A DNA stretch of 64,000 nucleotides. Origin: Dactylosporangium sp. AC04546. Lineage in GTDB: Bacteria; Actinomycetota; Actinomycetes; Mycobacteriales; Micromonosporaceae. The position numbers and the translations under genes are program-made. The DNA is taken from contig NZ_JAHYSG010000032.1 in NCBI RefSeq assembly GCF_022095675.1, positions 1 through 64,000 of the forward strand, given 5' to 3'. Within the stretch, counting starts at the first letter, position 1; each line of letters starts with the position of its first letter. Below are positions 37,128 through 46,305 of the stretch, piece by piece. Below the pieces are notes generated by a model. The model was not told the origin of the DNA. It ran no database searches and saw nothing but the letters and a program-made list of their open reading frames with translations.

Positions 37128-37781
37128 GTGCGGGTGCTCGTGATCGAAGACGACACGGAGCTGGCCGAGGCGGTCGCGGTCGGGCTCCGCCGGGAACGGA
37201 TGGCTGTGGACATCGCGCTGGACGGACAGACCGGCCTCATGCGCGCAACCGACAACGACTACGACGTGATCGTGCTCGACCGGGACCTTCCCGGCGTCCA
37301 CGGCGACACGATTTGCGCGACATTGGTCACGGACGGGTGCCGTAGCCGCATTCTCATGCTCACCGCCGCGGCGTCGAACGATGACCTGGTCGACGGGCTC
37401 GGGCTCGGCGCCGATGACTACCTGCCCAAGCCGTTCGACTTCCCGGTCCTCGTCGCTCGGATCGGCGCGCTCGCCCGGCGCGCCCACCCCGCCATCCCTC
37501 CCGTCATCCGCCATGGCGACCTCGTCCTCGACACTGCGCGCCGCCGCGCGTACCGAGGGGAAGGACCGCTGGACCTCACACCCAAGGAGTTCGGAGTGCT
37601 GGAGGTGCTGCTGGCCGCGCAGGGCCGCACTGTCTCTGCCGAAGAGCTCCTGGAACGGGTGTGGGACGAGTTCGCCGACCCGTTCACCAACGCCGTCAAG
37701 ATCACAATAAGCCGGCTCCGTGGCAAGCTCGGTGAACCACCGGTCATCGAGACCATGGCCAAGTCCGGCTACCGGATCTGA
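37128..37781 (+). CDS. OmpR/PhoB-family response regulator
   Basis: 217 aa from the GTG at 37128, with AAAGGAG 8 nt before. Receiver domain: VLVIEDDTELAEAV, phospho-acceptor Asp in IVLDRDLPG, conserved Lys in YLPKPFD. C-terminal winged helix: LTPKEFGVLEVLLAAQGRTVSAEELLERVW. It is followed by its kinase after 8 bp. It is opposite the lipoprotein/MacAB-like operon, which is probably its target, as with many antibiotic-responsive exporters. Confidence 0.93.
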   Translation: MRVLVIEDDTELAEAVAVGLRRERMAVDIALDGQTGLMRATDNDYDVIVLDRDLPGVHGDTICATLVTDGCRSRILMLTAAASNDDLVDGLGLGADDYLPKPFDFPVLVARIGALARRAHPAIPPVIRHGDLVLDTARRRAYRGEGPLDLTPKEFGVLEVLLAAQGRTVSAEELLERVWDEFADPFTNAVKITISRLRGKLGEPPVIETMAKSGYRI

Positions 37782-37789
37782 GGTGGCAC

Positions 37790-39118
37790 ATGCGCATCCC
37801 CTACCTGCCGAAGCTGCCACGGCGCACAGTACGGATACGACTGACCCTGCTGTACGGTGCCCTCTTCCTGCTCTGCGGCGCCGGATTGCTGGCCACCACC
37901 TACGTCCTCGTGCAGGACGCCAACACCGGCATCATCACCAGCAGCGACGACGGCGTCATCGTGGTCAAGCCGGACGGCAGCGTCTTCATGGTCGGCCCGG
38001 GCGGCAGCATCGAGTCGCTGGATGACGTCGATGCCCGCGACGGCGGTAGCCCGCCGGGCCTGAATCCGCCCCCGAACGGCGCGCTGACTCCGCAACAGCT
38101 ACAGGCCGCGCATGCCCAGCTCGTGGAGCGAATGAAGAGGCAGCTGGCGGCCCAGAACCACGCGTTCCTCACCCGGTCGGGGATCGCGTTGGGCGTCATG
38201 TCCGCCGTTTCCCTGGGGCTCGGCTGGTTGGTCGCTGGCCGGGTCCTGCGCCCGGTGCGCACCATCACCACCTCGACGCGCCAGATCTCCGCCACCAACC
38301 TCCATCAGCGACTTGCCCTCCAGGGCCCCGACGACGAACTGAAGGAACTCGGCGACACCATCGACGACCTGCTCACGCGCCTGGAAGCGGCGTTCCAGTC
38401 CCAGCGGCGGTTCGTGGCCAACGCCTCACACGAGCTGCGCACCCCACTCGCGCGGCAACGCACGGTGATCCAGGTCGCCCTCGCCGACCCGGACGCCACC
38501 ATCGACTCGCTCCGCACTGCACACGAACGGGTCCTCAACGCGACGTACGAACAGCAACGGCTGATCGACGCGCTGCTGACGCTCGCCCGCGGGGAGCGCG
38601 GACTCGACCGCCGGCAGCCGGTCGATGTGACCGACGTGGCCACCGAAGTGCTCCTCAGCCGGGACGCCGAAGCCGGGCGGCGCGGGCTGCGCCTCACCAC
38701 CCGGCTCGACGAGGCCCACACTCTCGGCGATCCGCACCTGGTCGAACGCCTCGTGGTCAATCTCGTCGACAACGCGCTCTGCCACAACATGACGTCCGGT
38801 CAGCTTGACGTGTCGACCACAACCAGGGACGGCGCCGCGGTGCTCACCGTGACGAACACCGGTCCCGTGATACCAGCGGACCAGGTCTTCCGACTGTTCC
38901 AACCGTTCCAACGCTTGAACCCGGACCGGACCCACCACGACGGCGGCCTCGGTCTCGGGCTGTCCATAGTGCAGGCCATCGCGACCGCGCACAGCGCCAC
39001 CATCTCAGCCCACCCACGCCCCGACGGCGGCATGGAAATCACCGTTGCCTTCCCGGGCGCCGAACCCGCGATCGGCGCCGCTACCCAACCGCGCCCCGCG
39101 TCCACGAGGCCGAGCTGA
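37790..39118 (+). CDS. Membrane sensor histidine kinase
   Basis: 442 aa. Two membrane helices (~18-42 and ~135-155) flank an extracellular loop of about 90 residues with a Gly/Pro-rich stretch. A HAMP linker (~155-205) precedes the phospho-His in NASHELRTPLARQR (H-box, ~215) and the ATPase with N-box VNLVDNAL and GGLGLGLSIV. A standard OmpR-partner kinase, coupled to the regulator by an 8-bp gap. The unusually Gly/Asn/Pro-rich loop is the likely sensing part. Confidence 0.92.
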   Translation: MRIPYLPKLPRRTVRIRLTLLYGALFLLCGAGLLATTYVLVQDANTGIITSSDDGVIVVKPDGSVFMVGPGGSIESLDDVDARDGGSPPGLNPPPNGALTPQQLQAAHAQLVERMKRQLAAQNHAFLTRSGIALGVMSAVSLGLGWLVAGRVLRPVRTITTSTRQISATNLHQRLALQGPDDELKELGDTIDDLLTRLEAAFQSQRRFVANASHELRTPLARQRTVIQVALADPDATIDSLRTAHERVLNATYEQQRLIDALLTLARGERGLDRRQPVDVTDVATEVLLSRDAEAGRRGLRLTTRLDEAHTLGDPHLVERLVVNLVDNALCHNMTSGQLDVSTTTRDGAAVLTVTNTGPVIPADQVFRLFQPFQRLNPDRTHHDGGLGLGLSIVQAIATAHSATISAHPRPDGGMEITVAFPGAEPAIGAATQPRPASTRPS

Positions 39119-39207
39119 CACCGGGTCAATCAGCCGGAAGGCTGCCGACCAGTCGGCGTTCCGCTAACCCGAGCTTCCCTGACCTCCAGAGTCGCGTTCT
39201 TAGTCGT

Positions 39208-39220
39208 TTGATTTAATCAA
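39208..39220 (+). promoter_or_regulatory. 13-bp perfect palindrome in the TetR gene promoter
   Basis: TTGATT-T-AATCAA lies at 39208-39220. It overlaps a possible -35 (TTGATT). A possible -10 (TACGCT, 39230-39235) follows after 16 bp and places a start site at or near the ATG at 39242. It is the best candidate for the operator of the adjacent TetR gene. Confidence 0.55.
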
Positions 39221-39241
39221 CCGATCAAGTACGCTGGAGGC

Positions 39242-39931
39242 ATGACCGCCCCCGCAGCTCGGGCCGCCGTGTCACGTGGTGACCAGACGCGAGAATCCCT
39301 CCTTGCGGCCGCAACGACAGCGTTCGCACGGGACGGCTACAACGCGGTCAGCACGCGGCAGATCGCTGATCTCGCGCAGGCTAATCAGGCACTGATCGGT
39401 TATCACTTCGGTGGCAAGGAAGGGCTGTATGTAGCGGTCGTCGAACGCGTCGCCACGCAGATCGGCGCCCACACTGGGCCGTTGCTGGAGCGCATAGAAG
39501 CCGCGCTCGACGAGACTCGGGAGGTCACGAGTCCGGCGGCGCTTCGGGATCGCCTGCTTCCTGCGCTTCTCGAACTCACCGACGGCATGGCGGCTTTACT
39601 GTTGCGCGGCGACTCGGCCGAATGGATGCAACTGATCCTTCGCGAACAACAGACGCCAACCACCGCATTCGATTCCTTGTACAGCGGCTTCATGGGCCGC
39701 GTCGCTGCGTTGATCACCGAAGTGGCCGGAAGGCTGCGCGTCGACCAGGACCAGACCGCGAACCGGGTGCTCGCGGCCACAATCATGGGTCAGCTCGTCG
39801 TGTTCCGCTCCGGCCATGCGGGTGTCATGCGCCATCTCGGCTGGGCGGAGGTTGACGATGCGCGCGTCGCCTGCGTCCAGCAGGTCCTGCGCGGCAACGT
39901 GACCGCTCTCCTTGCGCCTCCGCAGGCATAG
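39242..39931 (+). CDS. TetR/AcrR family regulator (CerR-like, DUF1956 type)
   Basis: 229 aa. N-terminal TetR helix-turn-helix: AATTAFARDGYNAVSTRQIADLA followed by YHFGGKEGLY. The C-terminal ligand domain has a form typical of CerR-like TetR proteins (GMAALLLRGDSAEWMQLILREQ). GGAGG lies only 1 nt from the ATG, so translation may be leaderless. A palindrome sits in the promoter, suggesting autoregulation. A carboxylesterase gene starts 37 bp downstream and is likely co-transcribed. Confidence 0.88.
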   Translation: MTAPAARAAVSRGDQTRESLLAAATTAFARDGYNAVSTRQIADLAQANQALIGYHFGGKEGLYVAVVERVATQIGAHTGPLLERIEAALDETREVTSPAALRDRLLPALLELTDGMAALLLRGDSAEWMQLILREQQTPTTAFDSLYSGFMGRVAALITEVAGRLRVDQDQTANRVLAATIMGQLVVFRSGHAGVMRHLGWAEVDDARVACVQQVLRGNVTALLAPPQA

Positions 39932-39968
39932 CCGGCCAGTGTTCGACCGACCCAGTTGAAGGGCTGTC

Positions 39969-41432
39969 ATGCAGACGATTGTCGAGATCCAGCAGGGCCC
40001 GATCCAGGGGTTCACAGACGACGGCATTCACAAGTTCTTCGGCATCCCCTATGCCGCGCCGCCTGTAGGTGCGCTGCGGTGGCGCCCGCCTCAGCCGATA
40101 CCCCACTGGACGCAACTGCGGCAGACGACCGAGTTCGGTCCGATCTGCCCACAGACAGCAGGCGCGGTGTTCAAGACCCGCGCGTCCCGGCAGGATGAGG
40201 ACTGCCTGTACCTGAACGTATGGACCGCCACCGTGGACCCGCAAGCCAAGCAGCCGGTGATGGTCTGGATTCACGGCGGCGGCTACCTCGGTGGCGGCGG
40301 CTGCGAGGACGGCACGGACGGCTCCGCTCTGGCGGCGCTAGGCGTCACGGTCGTCAGCTTCAACTACCGATTGGGCGCGTTCGGGTACCTCGCGCATCCT
40401 GACCTTGGCAGCAACTTCGGCCTTCAGGACCAGATCGCGGCGTTGCATTGGGTGCAGCAGAACATCACGCAGTTCGGCGGCGACCCGGATCGCGTGACCG
40501 TCTTTGGCCAGTCCGCAGGCGCTCACTCGGTACGCACCCTATTGAGCAGCCCATCGGCGGCGGGCCGGTTCCACAGGGCGATCCTGCAAAGCGGGGGCGG
40601 CGAGCGGTTCTCGTTCGACGCCAAGAAACCCAGCGAGCGAACCTACGCTGCCAGCAAGGCATTCGTCGCCCACCTTGGCGGCGGCGGGCCGCAGCAGCTG
40701 CGACAGGTACCCACCGAAAAGGTAAAGCAGGCCTCGCATCTGTTCAGCGGTGTGATCCCCAAGCGCGGACGGGTGCACACGCCCGCGAACCTGGCGTGGA
40801 TGCCGGTGAACGACGGCGAAATCGTACCCGCCGACGCGGGTAACCGTCCGCTCGCGGCGGTGCCGTTGCTGCTGGGCTACACGCACAACGAGGCCAGGTA
40901 CTTCATCAAGCCGGGCATGCTTCCCTACAACCGGCTCCTGCTCTGGGCACTGACGAGGGCCCTCGCCGGACCTGAGGCGCGAGCCGTGCGCGCCGAACTC
41001 TCCCGCAACGCAGGGTCCATGTACGACAAGTTTGACCGCGCCTACACCTCTGCCGTCTTCGCCGAGCCGCTGCTCGCCACCACAGAACGCCTGCTGTCGA
41101 CCAGCCACGAGTTCTATTGCTACCGCTTCGATCGCGTCTCACCCGGCGCCGGCAGGTCCGACTTCCGGGCGCAGCACACCGCCGAACTGCGCTACCTGTT
41201 CGGCACCTTGACCACTGAGGGCTACGACGATGTGGACCGGCAGGTATCGGCCCGGATGCAGGCACACTGGGTCGCATTCGCCCGCAACGGCGCACCGACC
41301 GAGGACGGGTCCTGGCCGCGCTACGACGACCTCGCTCGTATCGCAGTCATTGCCGACACACTTGGGCAGGGGCGGATCGACGACGACCCGATCGCCCCTC
41401 TCGTCCACGCCCGACGCGCAACAGCACGGTGA
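39969..41432 (+). CDS. Type B carboxylesterase
   Basis: 487 aa, no signal peptide. Alpha/beta hydrolase of the type B family: start VEIQQGPIQGF, FFGIPYAAPPVG, oxyanion motif WIHGGGYLGGG, and nucleophile Ser182 in FGQSAGAHS. The acid residue region is YTHNEARYF and the His is in FRAQHTAELRYLFGT. All triad positions look intact. It probably hydrolyses xenobiotic or small ester substrates. It follows the TetR gene by 37 bp, so induction by an ester ligand is plausible. Confidence 0.92.
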   Translation: MQTIVEIQQGPIQGFTDDGIHKFFGIPYAAPPVGALRWRPPQPIPHWTQLRQTTEFGPICPQTAGAVFKTRASRQDEDCLYLNVWTATVDPQAKQPVMVWIHGGGYLGGGGCEDGTDGSALAALGVTVVSFNYRLGAFGYLAHPDLGSNFGLQDQIAALHWVQQNITQFGGDPDRVTVFGQSAGAHSVRTLLSSPSAAGRFHRAILQSGGGERFSFDAKKPSERTYAASKAFVAHLGGGGPQQLRQVPTEKVKQASHLFSGVIPKRGRVHTPANLAWMPVNDGEIVPADAGNRPLAAVPLLLGYTHNEARYFIKPGMLPYNRLLLWALTRALAGPEARAVRAELSRNAGSMYDKFDRAYTSAVFAEPLLATTERLLSTSHEFYCYRFDRVSPGAGRSDFRAQHTAELRYLFGTLTTEGYDDVDRQVSARMQAHWVAFARNGAPTEDGSWPRYDDLARIAVIADTLGQGRIDDDPIAPLVHARRATAR

Positions 41433-41568
41433 GGACCCGACCCCGTAGCGGTTGCGCTCGACCGGGGGCGGAATCTCCCTTACTCGGTGAACACCGTCTG
41501 ACTGACCACGACCCGCGCGCCGAGTAACCCGCCCGATGTGCCGGTGGCGGGTCATCACCCGCGTTGCG

Positions 41569-42489
41569 TCATCCAGAGGCGGGGAACCTGGGGCCAAACC
41601 CGGGGGCTCGCACGGCCACCGGGGCGGATCGCAGGCCGATCGTGGACGCAAGAAGTCGGAGCCCGTCGTCGCTCGGCGAGCCGGCCGGTGCGCAATGGGT
41701 GATCAGGGTCAGGCCGGGGTCGGCCGGCAGCGGGATCACCTCGGTGTCCAGCGTCAGGTCGCCGACTTGGGGGTGGTGGAAATGCTTGACTCCGGAGTAG
41801 CGGATGCCGACATCATGCCTGGCCCACAGGACGCGGAACGTGTCGCTCCGCATGGACAGCTCACCGATGAGGGCGGCCAGGGTAGCGTCGTGAGGGTCGC
41901 GGCCGGCGTGCGCGCGCAGGATCGCGACGATCCCGTCGGCGCTGTTATCCCATTCGGCGAACAGCTCGCGGGCGGCGGGCTCGAGGAACACGAACCGGGC
42001 CTGGTTGGGGGACTGACCAGGAGCGGTGCGCCAGCCGCTGAAGAGGGTCGCGCCGAGGGTGTTGTGCGCGACGACGTCCATGTTCGCGTTGCACACGAAC
42101 GCGGCCACGGTGCCATCCATCGCGTCCAGCAACCGCTGGACGCTCGGGCGGATCGCCGCTGCCTTCGGCCGCGGGCTTCGCGAGCGGGCCGGGCCGAGGG
42201 CTCGCACCAGGTCGCCCAGGTGCTGACGCTCGACGTCGGTCAGCCGCAGCGCCCGAGCGACGGCGTCGAGGATGCTGTCGGAGACGCCAGGGACCTGCCC
42301 GCGTTCGAACCGGGCGTAATAGTCGACGCTGACGCCGGCGAGCCGGGCCACCTCGTCGCGGCGCAACCCGGGCACACGCCGGGCGCGCTGGCCGTAGGAG
42401 GAGACGTTCACATCCTCAGGGGTCAGCTTCGCGCGGCGTGACATCAGGAAGTCCCGCAGGTCGTCGCGTCCGTTCATGCGCTTCATCAT
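41569..42489 (-). CDS. Helix-turn-helix regulator with MmyB-like ligand-binding domain
   Basis: 306 aa. An N-terminal XRE-type domain (~10-90) contains RRDEVARLAGVSVDYYARFERGQV. It is followed by a MmyB-like PAS-type domain (~110-290: MDVVAHNTLGATLF, with the C-terminal strand LTLDTEVIPLPADPGLTLIT). Fatty-acid-type ligands have been seen in this family. It is divergent from an SDR gene (139 bp), and this regulator-SDR layout is very common in actinobacteria. A regulatory link is inferred from position. Confidence 0.9.
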   Translation of the reverse strand: MMKRMNGRDDLRDFLMSRRAKLTPEDVNVSSYGQRARRVPGLRRDEVARLAGVSVDYYARFERGQVPGVSDSILDAVARALRLTDVERQHLGDLVRALGPARSRSPRPKAAAIRPSVQRLLDAMDGTVAAFVCNANMDVVAHNTLGATLFSGWRTAPGQSPNQARFVFLEPAARELFAEWDNSADGIVAILRAHAGRDPHDATLAALIGELSMRSDTFRVLWARHDVGIRYSGVKHFHHPQVGDLTLDTEVIPLPADPGLTLITHCAPAGSPSDDGLRLLASTIGLRSAPVAVRAPGFGPRFPASG

Positions 42490-42628
42490 CCCGTGCCTGC
42501 CCCGCGTTATGGAGGCTCTGCGGAGTCCTGTCTAACCTCGCACTCCCTACCGGGCCGACGGATCGGGTTGCCTGAATCGTGAAGGACCACGCCGGGCGGC
42601 ACTCGGCGGTGATCACGAGAGGTGTCTG

Positions 42629-43387
42629 ATGAGCGCAAGACGCACGATCGCGCTGGTGACCGGCGCGAACAAAGGCATCGGCTTCGCCACCGTGCGCAAG
42701 CTCGCCGAGCTGGGAATGATCGTCTACCTCGGCGCCCGCGACGAGACCCGCGGCACCCACGCCGCCGAGCAGTTGCGCGCCGACGGCCTGGACGTCAACT
42801 ACATCCAGATCGACGTCACCGACGACGAGTCGATCGCCGCCGCCGCCGAGCGTGTGAAGGCCGAGCAGGGCAAGCTGGACGTGCTGGTGAACAACGCCGG
42901 CACCGGTTCTCCGGACGCCGTCCCGAGCGAAGACACCCGAGCCCAGTTGCGCACCATGTTCGAGATCAACGTGTTCGGCCCGGTCGTGGTGACCAACGCG
43001 TTCCTGCCGCTGCTGCTCCAGGCGCCCGCCGCGCGGATCGTGAACCTCTCCAGCGAGGTCGGGTCGCTGTCGGCAATGCTCGACGACCCCGAGTCGATGA
43101 TGTACCAGTACCTGCGCGAACTGGTCTACCCCACCACGAAGGCGGCAATGAATGTGATCACCGGGCAGTACGCCAAAGAACTGCGCGACACCCCGATCAA
43201 GGTCAGCGCGGCCATCCCCGGCTACATCGCTACCGACTTCAACGGCCACACCGGGCACCGCACCCCCGAGCAGGCCGCCGAGATCGTGACCGCCCTCGCT
43301 ACGCTCCCGGCCGACGCGCCCACCGGGCAGTACTGGGGATCCCTCACCGGCGCCGAGGACGGCGTCCACGAGCACGGCCGCTGGTGA
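42629..43387 (+). CDS. SDR family NADPH-dependent carbonyl reductase-like enzyme
   Basis: 252 aa. TGANKGIG cofactor loop, an Arg after strand 2 (GARDETRG) that favours NADP, NNAG, Ser in NLSSEVG and Y-P-T-T-K (Tyr/Lys). TGANKGIGFA is typical of the plant/animal carbonyl reductase 1-like branch found in bacteria. It lies opposite the MmyB-like regulator and is the probable target. It is followed by a second SDR after 168 bp on the same strand. Confidence 0.9.
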   Translation: MSARRTIALVTGANKGIGFATVRKLAELGMIVYLGARDETRGTHAAEQLRADGLDVNYIQIDVTDDESIAAAAERVKAEQGKLDVLVNNAGTGSPDAVPSEDTRAQLRTMFEINVFGPVVVTNAFLPLLLQAPAARIVNLSSEVGSLSAMLDDPESMMYQYLRELVYPTTKAAMNVITGQYAKELRDTPIKVSAAIPGYIATDFNGHTGHRTPEQAAEIVTALATLPADAPTGQYWGSLTGAEDGVHEHGRW

Positions 43388-43555
43388 CCAGCCGAGGGCG
43401 TCACGCTCCACCCCTGCGTGCCTGCCGCTGGTGCCGTGCACTTTCACAGTGGACAGCAGCTCTCCGGTGCGCGAATGGCAGGCGCTGAGGTCCATCGCGG
43501 AGAACGCGCCGTCGTGTTACTCGTCGTTCCACGAACATCGAACAAAGGAAGTGCC

Positions 43556-44320
43556 ATGGCTGTCCCGCCACTCTCCGACCTCACTGGGCAGGTCGTCATC
43601 GTCACCGGTGCCGGCTCCGGAATCGGCCGTGCCGCCGCACACGCCTTCGCCGACAGCGGGGCACACGTGCTGGGCGTCGGACGCCGCAAGGACGCCCTAG
43701 AGGAAACCGCTGCCGACCGCCCCCGCATCACCCCCCACCCGGCGGACCTGCTCACCGCAGATACACCCCAGGAGGTGATCGACGCCGCGATCGAACGGTG
43801 GGGACACCTCGACGTCCTGGTCAACAACGCCGGCGCCACCCGATTGATGCCGCTGGCCGAGACCACTGCCGCAGGCATCGCCGCCCTGTTCGATCTCAAC
43901 GTTACCGCGCCGAGCCTGCTGGCCTGCGCCGCCCTACCTCACTTGCGCCAGCGCCGCGGCGCAATAGTCAACGTCTCCAGCACTTACGGGCACCGGCCGC
44001 TGCCCGGTGCCGCCCACTACGCGGCCTCCAAGGCGGCCCTGGAACAGCTCACCCGCACATGGGCCCTGGAGCTGGCCGTCGACGGCATCCGCGTCAACGC
44101 CGTGGCCCCCGGCCCAACCGAGAGCCAGGCCCTGGCCGCCGCTGGACTGCCTGCGGGGCTCGTGGAACAGGTCAAGCGGGAGGAGGCTCGCCGCGTCCCC
44201 CTCGGGCGTCGCGGCGAGCCGCAGGAGATCGCCGCCTGGATCGTGCGCCTGGCCGACCCAGCCGCCACCTGGCTCACCGGGCAGGTCCTCACCGTCGACG
44301 GCGGCCTGGAACTCACATAG
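43556..44320 (+). CDS. SDR family oxidoreductase
   Basis: 254 aa from the ATG at 43556, with AAAGGA upstream; the open frame further 5' is spurious. Classical SDR motifs: TGAGSGIG, NNAG, Ser in NVSSTYG, YAASK, the PGPT segment and a C-terminal GGLELT ending. It resembles FabG-like reductases. Substrate unknown. There is no partner gene of a fatty-acid pathway nearby. Confidence 0.9.
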   Translation: MAVPPLSDLTGQVVIVTGAGSGIGRAAAHAFADSGAHVLGVGRRKDALEETAADRPRITPHPADLLTADTPQEVIDAAIERWGHLDVLVNNAGATRLMPLAETTAAGIAALFDLNVTAPSLLACAALPHLRQRRGAIVNVSSTYGHRPLPGAAHYAASKAALEQLTRTWALELAVDGIRVNAVAPGPTESQALAAAGLPAGLVEQVKREEARRVPLGRRGEPQEIAAWIVRLADPAATWLTGQVLTVDGGLELT

Positions 44321-44784
44321 TCACAGCGCGTCATTCGGCACCCGCAGCATGGCCCAAGACCTCTTACTAGGGACTTCAGACGTTCGGTCACCCGTCCGCG
44401 CCGTCGTTGTCGATATGGCATTGCTCCCTATCGGGTGAGCGCTCGGCGGCTACGTGCTTGGCGTCGCCCGCTGCGAGCGCTCTCCTCAGGGGCGAACGGC
44501 CCGGGTGGACGTGCCGCCCGGCCGTTCGGCGCAGCGCCGGTACCGATGCATCGTCGGGGACGGGTTCCGGCGCGATGACCATGGACTTCGCCGTGCCCGT
44601 GCCCGTGCCCGACCCGCCACCGTTTACGACGATCGCTCGACGGCTCGGGCACGTGATCGTCCGCAGGGGAAGCTCAGCGTGTGTGGGACAACCGCCGCCG
44701 GGTAGCTCGAAACGCCGCCGCGGCGGCGTGATGAGCACAACCTCGATCAGCTGGGTACGCCAGCCCGCCACGATAGGGGATCGT
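44321..44784. other. Intergenic stretch of about 460 bp
   Basis: Frames on both strands are low-complexity (a run of CCGTGC repeats near 44590-44612 gives Pro/Val or Gly/Thr repeats) and no domain is visible. It ends with the ribosome site AGGGGA of the MBL-fold gene. No RNA gene recognised. Confidence 0.4.
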
Positions 44785-45627
44785 ATGACAGCCACCCGGT
44801 CCGCACTGACCTACGACGTCTTCGTCGCTCCGGAAAAGCCGTTCGTCGCCCCGACGCCCGCTGTGGGCGACGCGCCGGCCTGGGACCCGACGACGTCGAC
44901 GTTGATCTTCGGTGCCCGCGATGCCGTGCTTGTGGACCCGCTGATGACCGTACGCGAGGCCACCGCCCTGGCCGACTGGGTGGCGCTGCACGATCGCCGC
45001 CTCACGACTGTCTATATCACGCATGGTCATGGTGACCACTATCTCGGCCTGCCGATTGTCCTTGATCGTTTCCCGGACGCACGGGTGGTCGCCGCGGCGG
45101 GAACGGTGCGGCAGATGCAGGACGGCCAGGCGCTGGACAACTCGCTCAGGACGCGGTTCCCCGGCCAGATCGCCGACACGGTCCCGCTGCCCGAACCGCT
45201 CAGCTCGCCGGAACTCCAGCTCGAGGGTCGCCCCATCTTGGTGATTGACACCGGCCACACAGACACGGTGGACACGACCTCGCTGCACGTGCCCGACCTG
45301 GATCTGATCGTCTCGGGCGACGTTGCCTACAACCACTGCCACATGTTCGTCGGCGCGACGACATCGGAAAGTCGGGCTGAATGGATTGCCTCGCTCGACC
45401 GGCTGGCCGAACTCCACCCCGCTGCCGTCGTCTGCGGGCACAAAGATCCGACCCAGGGCAACCCGCCCGCGGTCCTCGGCGAGTCTCGCGGCTACCTCGA
45501 GTACTACGGGCAGCTCCGCGACGCAGCCACTCCCGATGGCGAGCTGTTCGACGCCATGGTCGACCGCTACCCGGGCTGGGTCAGCCGCCAGCAGTTCCTC
45601 ATACTCGGCGCTGCCACAGCCCCGTGA
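44785..45627 (+). CDS. MBL-fold metallo-hydrolase
   Basis: 280 aa from the ATG at 44785, preceded by AGGGGA; the frame extends upstream but that part has no protein features. The zinc motif THGHGDHYLG (HxHxDH) lies near residue 78. Further metal ligands are probable in DTGHTDTV and in LIVSGDVAYNHCH, with a late VCGHKDP. The family covers lactonases, glyoxalase II-like and other hydrolases; the substrate is not evident. Monocistronic. Confidence 0.88.
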   Translation: MTATRSALTYDVFVAPEKPFVAPTPAVGDAPAWDPTTSTLIFGARDAVLVDPLMTVREATALADWVALHDRRLTTVYITHGHGDHYLGLPIVLDRFPDARVVAAAGTVRQMQDGQALDNSLRTRFPGQIADTVPLPEPLSSPELQLEGRPILVIDTGHTDTVDTTSLHVPDLDLIVSGDVAYNHCHMFVGATTSESRAEWIASLDRLAELHPAAVVCGHKDPTQGNPPAVLGESRGYLEYYGQLRDAATPDGELFDAMVDRYPGWVSRQQFLILGAATAP

Positions 45628-45871
45628 TGCAGCTCAGCGAGGCATACATGTTTGCAGCGTATGCCGCAGTGCTGGGGCGAGAGTCCGGCACGACGCTCGA
45701 CACGGCGGGCACAGGTAGTTGCGCGCTGTCCGGTTCGAGGATTGTCACGCTTCGTGGCCGAGGGCCGGACCCGCCGGATCGCAACGTTGCGCACGCTCGT
45801 GCCGGGATGAGTGTCCCGGGAATCCGGAGATCAGCTGCCGGAACGGTGATCGTCCGGTGGCGTTTGGCCTG

Positions 45872-46240
45872 TCAGGTGCGGTCGTGCAGAGTGATCTGGT
45901 AGCCGCTGGGGTCGGCGAAGGTGAATGTCCGGCCGAAGGGGCCGTCGATCGGTGCGGAGACGATGGTGTGACCGTCGGCGACGAGAGCATCGTGAATGGC
46001 CTGGACGTCTGTGGCGTGGAGCCAGATCGCGGCACCGATGCCGGGCTGAGGGACGGATGCGAGGTCGGTGCCGGGAACGACGTCGCGGAGTGCGAACGCG
46101 ATCGGCCTGGTCTCGAAGACGACGGCGTGCGGGGGTCCGGCCGGTGAGCGGACGAGGCCGAGATACTGCTCGTAGAACGCCTGCGAAGCGTCGAGGTCGC
46201 GCGTTTGGAGCGAGATGAAGTCGGGGCCGGTGGCGGGCAT
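45872..46240 (-). CDS. VOC family (glyoxalase/bleomycin-resistance-like) protein
   Basis: 122 aa. One VOC module pair: DFISLQTRDLDASQAFYEQYLGL at the start and GPFGRTFTFADPSGYQITLHDRT at the end, the usual beta-alpha-beta-beta-beta repeats. Metal ligand positions are partly conserved. The family includes drug-binding resistance proteins and dioxygenases. It is divergent from a MarR gene across two identical operator-like palindromes, so it is very likely controlled by that regulator. Confidence 0.9.
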   Translation of the reverse strand: MPATGPDFISLQTRDLDASQAFYEQYLGLVRSPAGPPHAVVFETRPIAFALRDVVPGTDLASVPQPGIGAAIWLHATDVQAIHDALVADGHTIVSAPIDGPFGRTFTFADPSGYQITLHDRT

Positions 46241-46258
46241 GATGATACTCCTTCTGTC

Positions 46259-46278
46259 CGTGTCAGTTTTCTGACACG
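46259..46278. promoter_or_regulatory. MarR operator candidate 1 (20-bp perfect palindrome)
   Basis: CGTGTCAG-TTTT-CTGACACG lies between the divergent VOC and MarR genes, 18 bp from the VOC start. It shares the core TGTCAG-N4-CTGACA with the second site at 46288-46305. Confidence 0.8.
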
Positions 46279-46287
46279 AGTCAACCT

Positions 46288-46305
46288 ATGTCAGAATGCT
46301 GACAT
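46288..46305. promoter_or_regulatory. MarR operator candidate 2 (18-bp palindrome overlapping the start codon)
   Basis: ATGTCAG-AATG-CTGACAT repeats the core of the first site, with 28 bp between centres. Its right edge covers the first two bases of the MarR ATG (46304), so binding would block initiation of its own gene. Confidence 0.8.

Noticed and set aside
44581..44620. CCGTGC hexamer run as a regulatory or CRISPR-like repeat
   Set aside because: Only three short units, no spacers, and a typical high-GC low-complexity stretch.
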